Assembly: GCF_005893125.1 (NCBI RefSeq) | Contig: NZ_VCJS01000134.1 | Coordinates: 1 to 34,001, forward strand | DNA length: 34,001 nt | From: Nonomuraea basaltis | Lineage (GTDB): Bacteria; Actinomycetota; Actinomycetes; Streptosporangiales; Streptosporangiaceae | Direction of reading: 5' to 3' | In this document: one piece after another, positions 26,998-33,875 of the stretch | Numbering within the stretch: position 1 is the stretch's first letter | How the letters are laid out: each line of letters begins with the position of its first letter | Position numbers and translations under genes: made by a program | Notes under the pieces: generated by a model | The model's input: only the letters and a program-made list of their open reading frames with translations | The model's database searches: none | Told to the model about the DNA's origin: nothing

Positions 26998-27135
26998 GTG
27001 AGCAAGCGTACTTTCCAGCCGAACAACCGTCGCCGCGCAAAGACCCACGGCTTCCGGCTGCGGATGCGCACCCGGGCCGGTCGCGCCATCCTCGCCGCTC
27101 GCCGCCGCAAGGGCCGCGAGAAGCTGTCGGCCTGA
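26998..27135 (+). CDS. rpmH: Ribosomal protein bL34
   Basis: The predicted protein has 45 residues, the standard length, highly basic: SKRTFQPNNRRRAKTHGFRL, RMRTRAGRAILAARRRKGRE, KLSA. The GTG at 26998 is preceded by GGAG seven bases upstream; an extended frame from 26872 is not supported. It is a structural protein of the large ribosomal subunit. It begins the conserved rpmH-rnpA-yidD-yidC-khpB-rsmG run and is transcribed away from oriC. Confidence 0.97.
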   Translation: MSKRTFQPNNRRRAKTHGFRLRMRTRAGRAILAARRRKGREKLSA

Positions 27136-27156
27136 TCGTCCCGCGCCCGATGACTG

Positions 27157-27183
27157 GCCCGCCGGCGTATCTCGCCGGCGGGC
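27157..27183 (+). terminator. Perfect hairpin between rpmH and rnpA
   Basis: GCCCGCCGGCG (27157-27167) and CGCCGGCGGGC (27173-27183) form an uninterrupted 11-bp stem with the loop TATCT. It lies 21 bp past the rpmH stop and 14 bp before the rnpA start. It could partly end transcription, keeping L34 made in large excess over RNase P protein, or protect the rpmH mRNA 3' end. Confidence 0.65.
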
Positions 27184-27197
27184 GTTAGGCGTATACG

Positions 27198-27560
27198 GTG
27201 CTGTCCCGACAATCCCGCATGCGACGCGGGGATGATTTCGAGGCGGCGGTCCGGCGCGGCAAGCGCGCAGGCCGCCCCACCCTGGTGGTGCATCTCGGCA
27301 CTTCCGGGGAAGAGCCACCTCTGGTGGGTTTCGTGGTGAGCAAGGCTGTAGGTGGCGCTGTTACCCGGAACAAGGTCAAGCGACGGCTCCGACACCTGAT
27401 GCGGGACCGTCTGGACCGGCTGCCGCGAGGTAGCCTGCTTGTGGTACGCGCCAACCCACCGGCCGCGTCCGCGCGATTCGAGCACCTGGCCGCCGAGCTC
27501 GATTCCGCGCTGGATCGTTTGCTCAGGCGGCGCGAGTCCTCGACGGGTGGACACAGATGA
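27198..27560 (+). CDS. rnpA: Ribonuclease P protein component
   Basis: The predicted protein has 120 residues, from GTG 27198 (LSRQSRMRRGDDFEAAVRRG). PLVGFVVSKAVGGAVTRNKV then KRRLRHLMRDRLDRLP carries the RNR signature (T-R-N-K-V-K-R-R-L-R), the basic helix that contacts the RNA subunit and pre-tRNA leader. It acts with the rnpB RNA (not in this window) to mature tRNA 5' ends. Its last codons overlap yidD (ATGA at 27557-27560), so the two are translationally coupled. No good Shine-Dalgarno precedes the GTG; the hairpin lies in that place. Confidence 0.95.
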   Translation: MLSRQSRMRRGDDFEAAVRRGKRAGRPTLVVHLGTSGEEPPLVGFVVSKAVGGAVTRNKVKRRLRHLMRDRLDRLPRGSLLVVRANPPAASARFEHLAAELDSALDRLLRRRESSTGGHR

Positions 27561-27835
27561 CGGAGCAGGCGCAAGAGGTGCCGAGCCTCGCCGCTCGGGT
27601 GTTGATCATCCCGATCCGGTTCTATCGGGCGTTCATCAGCCCGATGCTCGGTCCGCGCTGCCGTTTTTACCCGTCGTGCAGTGCATACGGACTCGAGGCG
27701 ATTGCCGTGCACGGAGCTTTGCGCGGCACATGGCTGACTGTCCGGCGCATCGGGCGGTGCCACCCATTCCATCCCGGAGGTTTAGACCCGGTGCCCCCAC
27801 GCCCGGTCCGGTCCCACGAAACGCAAGGGAGATAG
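27557..27835 (+). CDS. yidD: Membrane protein insertion efficiency factor YidD
   Basis: The predicted protein has 92 residues. It contains the family core VLIIPIRFYRAFISPMLGPR, CRFYPSCSAYGLEAI and GTWLTVRRIGRCHPFHPGG, with the three Cys at conserved places (C-R-F-Y-P-S-C-S, R-C-H-P). An N-terminal amphipathic helix places it at the membrane face. In other bacteria YidD helps YidC-dependent insertion of membrane proteins. It overlaps rnpA by four bases and precedes yidC by four. Confidence 0.93.
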   Translation: MTEQAQEVPSLAARVLIIPIRFYRAFISPMLGPRCRFYPSCSAYGLEAIAVHGALRGTWLTVRRIGRCHPFHPGGLDPVPPRPVRSHETQGR

Positions 27836-27839
27836 CTCG

Positions 27840-28790
27840 GTGGAGCTGTCCTGGCTGAGCTGGCTGTATGAAGCCGTAGCCCAAGTCATCATCTGGATCC
27901 ACACTGCGTACAGCACGGTCCTCAACCCGGACGGCGGGCTGACCTGGGCGCTGACGATCATCACGCTGACCGTGTTCATGCGGGTCCTGATCTTCCCGCT
28001 CTTCCTGAAGCAGATGCGCTCATCGCGGAAGATGCAGGAGCTCGCCCCCAAGGTGGCGGAGATCCGCAAACGCTACAAGAACGACAAGCAGCGCATGAAC
28101 CAGGAGGTCATGGCGCTCTACCAGGGCGCGGGGGCCAACCCGCTCGGTGGCTGCCTGCCCATCGTGGCGCAGTTCCCGATCTTCATCTCCATGTTCACCG
28201 TGCTGCAGGCGATGGCCAACGGCCGTCCGGTGTACGGCATGAGCAAGGAACTGGTCGAGAGCGCCCGGTCCGCGCACATCTTCGGCGCGCCGCTGCCCGC
28301 CAACTTCTTCATGTCCTCGGCGGACATCGCGAGCTTCGACGCGGGCGTCGTACAGACCAAGATTGTCCTGGGCATTTTCGTCGCGGTCAGCTCGCTGACG
28401 ACGTTCCTGACCGTCCGGCAGAGCGTCACCCGCTCCATGGCGCAGATGCCGGACAACCCCATGGCGCAGCAGCAGAAGATCCTGATGTACATCTCGCCGC
28501 TGTTCGCGTTCTTCAGCCTGAACTTCCCGCTCGGTCTGATCATGTACTGGGTCACCACCAACGTGTGGACGCTCGGCCAGCAGCACTGGTTCTACAGCCG
28601 GAACCCGATGCCCGAGTTCGACGCCAAGGGCAACGTGGTCCCCGTGCAGCCCAAGCAGGGGCTGCTCAGCAAGTTCCGCAAGACCACGCCGGAAGAGCAG
28701 GCGCCTCCGCCCCCGCCGGAGCCTAAGATCATCAGGCAGCAGCCGAGCCGCCAGCCCCGCAGCAAGCGCACCGGCAGCAAGAAGTCTTGA
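27840..28790 (+). CDS. yidC: Membrane protein insertase YidC
   Basis: The predicted protein has 316 residues, from GTG 27840 with GGGAGA upstream. It is the short Gram-positive form, without the large periplasmic domain of proteobacterial YidC. The first helix region is GGLTWALTIITLTVFMRVLI (about residues 36-56). The positively charged cytoplasmic hairpin QMRSSRKMQELAPKVAEIRK (about 61-80) follows, with the groove Arg in VFMRVLIFPL. NPLGGCLPIVAQFPIFISMF and the last helices (MYISPLFAFFSLNFPLGLIM) complete the core. The C-terminal tail from about 275 is Pro/Lys/Arg-rich (APPPPPEPKIIRQQPSRQ), as in ribosome-binding tails. No lipobox is seen. Confidence 0.95.
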   Translation: MELSWLSWLYEAVAQVIIWIHTAYSTVLNPDGGLTWALTIITLTVFMRVLIFPLFLKQMRSSRKMQELAPKVAEIRKRYKNDKQRMNQEVMALYQGAGANPLGGCLPIVAQFPIFISMFTVLQAMANGRPVYGMSKELVESARSAHIFGAPLPANFFMSSADIASFDAGVVQTKIVLGIFVAVSSLTTFLTVRQSVTRSMAQMPDNPMAQQQKILMYISPLFAFFSLNFPLGLIMYWVTTNVWTLGQQHWFYSRNPMPEFDAKGNVVPVQPKQGLLSKFRKTTPEEQAPPPPPEPKIIRQQPSRQPRSKRTGSKKS

Positions 28791-28810
28791 ACACGAAGGA
28801 GAGGCCGGCC

Positions 28811-29308
28811 ATGACCGAGGCCGAGCAGGAGAAGGCTCCTGATCTCACCACGCTCGAGCAGCTCGAGCAGGAGGGTGAGATCGCTGCCGACTATGTCGAG
28901 GGCCTTCTCGACATCGCCGACATCGATGGCGACATCGACATGGACGTCGAGGGCGACCGCGCCATGGTCTCCGTCGTGGGGCTCAAGGGCACGGAGCTGG
29001 TGGGGCCCGGGGGAGAGGTCCTGGAGGCGCTGCAGGAGCTGACCCGGCTGGCCGTGCACCGGCAGACGGGGGAGCGGTCGCGGCTGATGCTCGACGTGGC
29101 CGGCTACCGCGAGCGCCGTCGCGCGGAGCTGACCAAGCTTGGCACGGAGGTGGCCAACCAGGTCAGGGAGCGTGGCGAGCCGAAGTCGCTGCATCCCATG
29201 ACGCCCTTCGAGCGCAAGATCGTTCACGACGCGGTGGCGGCCGCCGGGCTCCGCAGCGAGTCCGAGGGCGAGGAGCCCCAGCGGTACGTGGTGGTTCTGC
29301 CCGCCTGA
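28811..29308 (+). CDS. khpB: RNA-binding protein KhpB (Jag), KH and R3H domains
   Basis: From ATG 28811 (TEAEQEKAPDLTTLEQLEQE after Met) with GAAGGAGAGG upstream, the protein has 165 residues. It is short because the Jag-N domain is missing, as usual in actinobacteria; the start is acidic instead. The KH domain (about 35-95) has VGPGGEVLEALQELTRLAVH, with G-P-G-G in the RNA-contact loop. The R3H domain (about 100-160) has RERRRAELTKLGTEVANQV and PFERKIVHDAV with its Arg-x3-His. KhpB with KhpA binds many RNAs and affects cell elongation and division in other bacteria. It follows yidC by 20 bp. Confidence 0.92.
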   Translation: MTEAEQEKAPDLTTLEQLEQEGEIAADYVEGLLDIADIDGDIDMDVEGDRAMVSVVGLKGTELVGPGGEVLEALQELTRLAVHRQTGERSRLMLDVAGYRERRRAELTKLGTEVANQVRERGEPKSLHPMTPFERKIVHDAVAAAGLRSESEGEEPQRYVVVLPA

Positions 29309-29553
29309 GCCTGTGACACGTCCGGCTCGTCGTCCGATGCGGCCGTCTGCCCGCCTGAGCGCGCGGTAGGCGGTCGTTTTCGTATTTTGTCCTCCTACGT
29401 GCTCCGTACGGTTTATATGTGCTCTTAGATCCCTATAAGGCTCTACTGGTGCCTGATGAGCCCAGCCACGATGGTGGCGTGCACGAAGGTCGCCTTGAGC
29501 ACGCCCGCTAGTCTTCCCTTGTGATCGCCCATCTAGCGTCTTCGGTTCTCTGT

Positions 29554-29569
29554 GTTTACCTAAGTAAAC
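29554..29569. repeat. Inverted repeat GTTTAC-N4-GTAAAC
   Basis: Perfect six-base arms around CTAA in an otherwise GC-rich spacer. The form suits a dimeric regulator's operator, perhaps controlling transcription towards rsmG-parAB. It is not parS (GTTTCACGTGAAAC). Which protein would bind is unknown. Confidence 0.35.
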
Positions 29570-29729
29570 CGGACACCGGCGTAGCCTCGTCGCACGCCGA
29601 CCGAGGTCGGGCAGCGAGCCAGTGGAAGCCGAAGCCGCGTCCGTCCGGCAAGCCGGGCAGACCGTGGCCGAGAACCGCGTTGTCGGGGCCTGACTCCGCA
29701 CTCCTGGACGGAGTGTGGCTCTTGGGCCA

Positions 29730-29760
29730 CCGCCCCGCGGGACGCTGTCCCACGGGGCGG
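29730..29760 (+). terminator. Two-tier GC hairpin in the rsmG upstream region
   Basis: CCGCCCCG (29730-29737) pairs with CGGGGCGG (29753-29760). After a C/A mismatch, GGGAC (29739-29743) pairs with GTCCC (29747-29751) around GCT. It lies about 230 bp before rsmG and 420 bp after khpB. It may end the rpmH-khpB transcript or be part of a structured leader. Confidence 0.45.
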
Positions 29761-29992
29761 ACACCAACGGGGGGACCGGGCGCCAGTCAGACACCCGGCT
29801 GCGACAGAATGTTGTCTCACGATTACCATCCGTCGCAGCCTATTGGCCGGAGAAATCCAACAACAGTTCTACCGGTAACCACCAGCTCGCATAGCGAGCG
29901 CCAGCAACAGTTCATACCCTTGGATAGGGACTGTTTCCTTTGAGGGTTCACGCCCGGCTACGACATGAGCACCAAGAGAGGGCCACCAACCA

Positions 29993-30664
29993 GTGAGCGA
30001 TGAGCTTCCGGCGCCGCCGGACATAGCGCGGGACGTCTTCGCCGGGGAGGCCTGGGATCGCGCCAATGCGTTCGCCCGGCTGCTGGCGGGACCCGGCGTC
30101 GTCCGCGGGCTGCTGGGTCCGCGTGAGGTGCCGCGGATCTGGGACCGCCACCTGCTCAACTGCGCGGTGGTCGCCGAGGTCGTGCCGCCGGACGTGCGCC
30201 TGGTGGACATCGGCTCGGGTGCCGGGCTGCCGGGGCTCGTGCTGGCGATCGTACGCCAGGACATCGCGGTGACTCTTCTGGAGCCGTTGCTTCGCCGTAC
30301 CGTGTTCCTAGAGGAGTGCGTCGACGCGCTCAAGCTGGACAACGTCGAAGTGTTGCGCGGGCGGGCGGAGGAGCTGGCGGGCAAGCGCGAGTTCGACGTT
30401 GCCAGCGCCCGCGCTGTGGCGCCGCTCGACCGGCTCCTGACCTGGGCGATGCCGCTGCTCCGTGAGGGCGGCGAGCTGATCGCCATGAAGGGGGAACGGG
30501 CCGCCGGTGAGCTGGCCGAGGCCGAGGAGCAATTGCGGGCCAGCGGAGCCCGAACGGCCGAGCTTGTGACCGTCGGGCACGGTAAGGTCGAGCCGCCTGC
30601 AACATTGGTTCGGGTGGTAGCGGGTCGCGCGCCGGAGCGAGTCAGGCGGCGACAAAGGAGGTGA
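29993..30664 (+). CDS. rsmG: 16S rRNA (guanine-527 N7) methyltransferase
   Basis: The predicted protein has 223 residues, from GTG 29993 with GAGAGGG about ten bases upstream. The SAM-binding motif is VDIGSGAGLPGLVLAIV (about 68-82). RIWDRHLLNCAVVAE before it and ASARAVAPLDRLLTWAMPLL after it are family hallmarks (W-x-R-H-L-x-N/D; S-R-A-x-A-x-L). RsmG methylates G527 in the 530 loop of 16S rRNA; its loss gives low-level streptomycin resistance in other bacteria. Its stop overlaps the Shine-Dalgarno of parA, linking the methyltransferase to chromosome segregation genes, the standard gidB-parAB order. Confidence 0.95.
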   Translation: MSDELPAPPDIARDVFAGEAWDRANAFARLLAGPGVVRGLLGPREVPRIWDRHLLNCAVVAEVVPPDVRLVDIGSGAGLPGLVLAIVRQDIAVTLLEPLLRRTVFLEECVDALKLDNVEVLRGRAEELAGKREFDVASARAVAPLDRLLTWAMPLLREGGELIAMKGERAAGELAEAEEQLRASGARTAELVTVGHGKVEPPATLVRVVAGRAPERVRRRQRR

Positions 30665-30669
30665 CGGTT

Positions 30670-31743
30670 GTGCCAGTCGCGTCATGCGGTCTTGGATGGC
30701 CGGGCAACCCTCCGTCCGAGAGTCCAACCGGGATTGGCTGGCCCGAAATGGGCGTGTCGCGACAGCAAATTCCCGGCACTGGCACACCACTGGTTGAAAG
30801 GATGGCCATCGTGACCCAGACTCCCCTGAACCCCGGTGATTCACCGTTGGTACGAGAGGCGCTCAGCTCAGTGGTTTCACGTGAAACATCCGCAACCCAG
30901 ACGGCCGCCCAACCCGGCGAGGCCCCCGGCGACGGCAACGGCGACGGCACCTGGCCCCGCCCGGCCAAGTGCCGGGTGATCGCGGTGGCGAACCAGAAGG
31001 GCGGCGTCGGCAAGACCACCACGTCGGTGAACATCGCCGCCGCCCTGTCCATGCACGGCCAGCGCGTGCTCGTGGTGGACCTGGACCCGCAGGGGAACGC
31101 CTCCACGGCTCTGACGACCGAGCACCACGTCGGCGTCCGGGACGTCTACCAGGTCCTGGTCGACGACCTGCCCATGGCAGACATCGTCAAGCAGGTTCCG
31201 GAAATGCCGAACCTCTACTGCGCGCCGGCCACCATCGACCTGGCGGGTGCGGAGATCGAGCTGGTGTCGTTGGTGGCGAGGGAGACCCGCCTCCGTCGCG
31301 GGCTGGCGGCGTACAAGGCGATCGAATTCGACTACATCATCATCGACTGCCCGCCGTCCCTCGGCCTCCTGACGGTCAACGCCTTGGTGGCCGCGGACGA
31401 GGTCATGATCCCCATCCAGTGTGAGTACTACGCGTTGGAGGGCGTCACCCAGCTCATCAGGAACGTGGACCTCGTCAAGGCCCACCTGAACCCGACGCTG
31501 CGGCTCTCGACCATCGTCCTGACGATGTACGACGGGCGTACGCGGCTGGCGTCGCAGGTGGCGGACGAGGTTCGCGCGCACTTTGGCGACACGGTGCTGA
31601 ACACGGTCATCCCTAGAAGCGTCCGTCTGTCGGAGGCGCCCAGCTATGGGCAGTCGGTCATGACGTACGATCCGGGGTCGAGCGGTGCCATGGCCTATAT
31701 GGACGCTGCCCGCGAGATAGCCCATCGCGCCAAAGTGGCCTGA
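30670..31743 (+). CDS. parA: Chromosome-partitioning ATPase ParA (Soj)
   Basis: From GTG 30670 the protein has 357 residues; AAAGGAGGTGA, a near-perfect Shine-Dalgarno, ends at proper spacing before it. GTG 30811 is an alternative. Residues 1-100 are a variable extension that contains VVSRETSATQ, encoded by a parS site. The deviant Walker A is VANQKGGVGKTTTSVNIAAA (Lys110 to Thr118), Walker A' VLVVDLDPQGNAST and Walker B YIIIDCPPSLGLLTVNAL. IPIQCEYYALEGVTQLIRN and PRSVRLSEAPSYG complete the family. ParA binds DNA with ATP and pulls or positions ParB-parS complexes. The extension is longer than in minimal Soj, as in Mycobacterium and Streptomyces proteins. Confidence 0.95.
   Translation: MPVASCGLGWPGNPPSESPTGIGWPEMGVSRQQIPGTGTPLVERMAIVTQTPLNPGDSPLVREALSSVVSRETSATQTAAQPGEAPGDGNGDGTWPRPAKCRVIAVANQKGGVGKTTTSVNIAAALSMHGQRVLVVDLDPQGNASTALTTEHHVGVRDVYQVLVDDLPMADIVKQVPEMPNLYCAPATIDLAGAEIELVSLVARETRLRRGLAAYKAIEFDYIIIDCPPSLGLLTVNALVAADEVMIPIQCEYYALEGVTQLIRNVDLVKAHLNPTLRLSTIVLTMYDGRTRLASQVADEVRAHFGDTVLNTVIPRSVRLSEAPSYGQSVMTYDPGSSGAMAYMDAAREIAHRAKVA
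30874..30887. promoter_or_regulatory. parS: parS site inside the parA coding region
   Basis: GTTTCACGTGAAAC is a perfect 14-bp palindrome identical to the actinobacterial parS consensus. It is read in frame as V-S-R-E-T in the ParA N-terminal extension. It lies about 4.3 kb from the dnaA start, in the usual origin-proximal parS zone. Confidence 0.93.
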
Positions 31744-31757
31744 CTCCGAGTAGGGGC

Positions 31758-31788
31758 CGCTTCCGCTGTTGACCCGGTGGCGGAGGCG
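31758..31788 (+). terminator. Hairpin after parA
   Basis: CGCTTCCGC (31758-31766) pairs with GCGGAGGCG (31780-31788), nine pairs with one G-U, around a 13-base loop. It starts 15 bp after the parA stop. It supports a separate parB transcript, consistent with the ~1-kb spacer. Confidence 0.45.
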
Positions 31789-31900
31789 TGAGGCGTACTC
31801 GTACGTTCCTGTTGACCACGTTCAGACCCGGGTCCATTTGGCTGTGCGGTCGGCACGGAAGCGCTTCATGTTGCACCCCGATCCGTTACGAGAACCGGCG

Positions 31901-31940
31901 GCCACCTGCGACCACCTGCGACCACCCGCGACCACCGGCG
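31901..31940. repeat. 10-bp tandem repeat, four units
   Basis: Four units of the form (G/A)CCACC(T/C/G)GCG stand head to tail, with variation mostly at the seventh base. It lies about 160 bp past the parA stop. Confidence 0.75.
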
Positions 31941-31999
31941 CCTCCAGCCGCCAGCGTCGACCGCCACACGGGCACGGGGGCTACACACGGGCACAGGGC

Positions 32000-32079
32000 C
32001 ACACGAGCACGAGGCCACACGAGCACGAGGCCACACGAGCACGAGGCCACACGAGCACGAGGCCACACGAGCACGAGGC
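32000..32079. repeat. 16-bp tandem repeat, five perfect units
   Basis: CACACGAGCACGAGGC repeats five times without a change (32000-32079), followed by a decayed partial unit to about 32092. Sequence identity between units points to recent slippage or recombination. Array length probably varies among strains. Confidence 0.9.
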
Positions 32080-32734
32080 CACACACACGAGCATCGGCCA
32101 CCACCCATGCCCCGCCACCCGCCACCACCGCCCGCGGCCACCGGCACCACCACTCTGGGCTCCGACCGCCATCCACAAGCGGCGACTATCCCATCCCCAG
32201 CGACGGCCGCCATCCACAAGCTGCCGACCATCATCGGCCACCATCATCGACCAGCAGCCGACCACCCGATATCGCTGTCGGCCGCCATTCACCAACCGCG
32301 GCCGCCATCCATGGCCGCCGGGCGCTATCGAATCTCTCCACTGTCGGGATCGGGCCGGTCTGGTGTGCCGTTCGCGCGATGCACCGAACCCTGCGCTGAT
32401 GCCCTCGGTGTCCGGGTGGAGGTGTGTCGTTCCCGTCCGACTGACGGCGATGCAAGCCGCGTGCCGTGCGCGCCTGAAGCCGCCCGCGCTAGCCAAGGAG
32501 CGCCACAGAAGCGAGTCGTGGGGTTGGGCACGCACTGGGAAAAGCGGCGATGGGTCGGCTGGGATAGGCCGGTGGAGAGTCCACATGCCGAGGACGGTCA
32601 CGAGTTGGGCAGATTTGTGACCGTGTCGGTGTAAATCCAACAGGACGGTGTGTGGCGAGAGGGCGCCCCGCCGGGCCCGCGACGGTAACCTCTCCTGGAG
32701 TGACCGGAATCGGCCGGGTGGATGAGGAGACGTA

Positions 32735-33697
32735 GTGAGTCAGCAGCGGCGGGGATTGGGCAAGGGGCTCGGGGCGCTCATCCCGACCGGTCCCATCGTT
32801 GACGGCACGGGGGCGGTTGCGGCCCCGGCCAACGGATCGACGGGGGAGACCGGCCCGAAGCCGATTGCCGGAGCGTACTTCAAGGAGGTCGCCCTCAAAG
32901 CGATCGTCCCGAACCCGCGCCAGCCACGTGAGATCTTTGACGAGGAGCGGCTCGAGGAACTGGCCGCATCCATCCGTGAGGTCGGCCTGCTGCAACCCAT
33001 CGTGGTCCGGCCGGTTGGCGGTGGGCAGTATGAGCTGGTCATGGGGGAGCGGCGCTGGCGCGCGTGTCAGCAGGCCGGGCTCGATCCGGTTCCCGCGATC
33101 GTCCGCAACACGCAGGACACGGATCTCCTCCGGGACGCGCTCATCGAGAACCTTCAGCGCGAGCAACTGAACGCCCTCGAAGAGGCTGCCGCGTACCAGC
33201 AACTCCTCGACGACTTCCAGGCGACTCACGAGCAGCTCGCTCAGAGGGTGGGGCGGTCCCGGTCTCACATCACCAACACCCTCCGCCTCCTGAACCTCCC
33301 GCCCGAAGTCCAGCGCACGGTGGCCGCCGGTGTCATCAGCGCCGGGCACGCCCGAGCCCTCCTTGGCCTCGACTCCGCCGAGGAGCAGATACAGCTCGCC
33401 AAGCGAATCGTGGCTGAGCTCCTCTCGGTCCGGGCCGTGGAGGAGATCGTCGCCATGGGGAGCGCCAAGGCCGCCAAGAACGCGCCGCGGGAGCGCCAGC
33501 CGGCCAAGCCGACGGCACCCGGCCTGATCCACCTCGCCGACCGTCTCTCGGACCACTTCGAAACCAAGGTGAAAGTCGACCTGGGCCGCCGTAAGGGCCG
33601 GATCGTCGTAGAGTTCGCCACCATCGACGACCTTGAGCGCATCATCGGCACCATGGCGCCGGAGGCGGTCCGCGCCATGCGGGAGACGGAGGACTGA
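32735..33697 (+). CDS. parB: Chromosome-partitioning protein ParB (Spo0J)
   Basis: The predicted protein has 320 residues, from GTG 32735 with GAGGAG six bases upstream. The start SQQRRGLGKGLGALIPTGP is the usual ParA-interacting N-terminus. The CTPase/ParB domain has IVPNPRQPREIFDEERLEEL, ELVMGERRWRACQQAGL (box II, GERRxRA, arginines for CTP and spreading) and DALIENLQREQLNALEEAAA. The HTH HEQLAQRVGRSRSHITNTLR reads parS. The C-terminal KVKVDLGRRKGRIVVEFATI domain dimerises. ParB binds parS, slides as a CTP clamp and recruits SMC. One parS lies 13 bp after its stop. Confidence 0.96.
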   Translation: MSQQRRGLGKGLGALIPTGPIVDGTGAVAAPANGSTGETGPKPIAGAYFKEVALKAIVPNPRQPREIFDEERLEELAASIREVGLLQPIVVRPVGGGQYELVMGERRWRACQQAGLDPVPAIVRNTQDTDLLRDALIENLQREQLNALEEAAAYQQLLDDFQATHEQLAQRVGRSRSHITNTLRLLNLPPEVQRTVAAGVISAGHARALLGLDSAEEQIQLAKRIVAELLSVRAVEEIVAMGSAKAAKNAPRERQPAKPTAPGLIHLADRLSDHFETKVKVDLGRRKGRIVVEFATIDDLERIIGTMAPEAVRAMRETED

Positions 33698-33709
33698 CGG
33701 CGTTTCACG

Positions 33710-33723
33710 GTTTCACGTGAAAC
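33710..33723. promoter_or_regulatory. parS: parS site just downstream of parB
   Basis: GTTTCACGTGAAAC again, a perfect 14-bp palindrome. It is preceded directly by GTTTCACG (33702-33709), an 8-base copy of its left half, so a site and a half lie in tandem. Confidence 0.93.
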
Positions 33724-33875
33724 AACCGCCTCTCGCATCCACCTCCACTCCCGCCTCCATCTCCCTGACGCGTCCTGATCCCTGCGCTTCCAACTGCGGG
33801 GTCAGCGACAGATGACGTCCGCTATGCGGCAGCGGATCCATTAGCACTCGGCGACCGGCTGGCATCGCCAGCCCA

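Larger units (their letters stand above)
29309..29992. other. 684-bp khpB-rsmG spacer without a gene, with several hairpins
   Basis: No frame looks coding. From left to right: a 15-base repeat of the khpB end (29296-29310 again at 29346-29360); an AT-rich stretch near 29378-29445 that could hold a promoter; the inverted repeat GTTTAC-CTAA-GTAAAC (29554-29569); a 6-bp hairpin CACTCC/GGAGTG (29699-29715); and a larger hairpin, CCGCCCCG/CGGGGCGG with inner GGGAC/GTCCC (29730-29760). The part just before rsmG shows nothing specific. Confidence 0.5.
31789..32734. other. parA-parB spacer, repeat-rich, no supported gene
   Basis: The spacer between parA and parB is 991 bp; in most actinobacteria the genes nearly abut. 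Long frames exist on both strands (for instance 31769-32620 plus and 31981-32640 minus), but they are products of tandem repeats and lack ribosome-binding sites. Besides the two arrays listed separately, a 15-base sequence (CCGCCATCCACAAGC) occurs at 32166-32180 and 32207-32221. From about 32400 the DNA looks like ordinary spacer. GAGGAG (32724-32729) before parB is the only clear signal near its end. Confidence 0.5.

Noticed and set aside
29453..29487. CTGATGAG followed by a stem and CGAAG, suggesting a hammerhead ribozyme core
   Set aside because: The GAAA part is not complete, stem II does not close next to CTGATGA, and no cleavage-site stem is seen; chance match.
29521..29943. 140-codon frame in the khpB-rsmG spacer
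   Set aside because: No ribosome-binding site, crosses the hairpins, and composition is non-coding.
31901..32079. Repeat arrays as a possible CRISPR
   Set aside because: Units are 10 and 16 bp, head to tail, with no spacers and no cas genes.
31769..32640. Long frames on both strands with His/Thr/Arg-rich repeated peptides
   Set aside because: The repeats come from the 16-bp tandem array; no ribosome-binding site and poor codon pattern.
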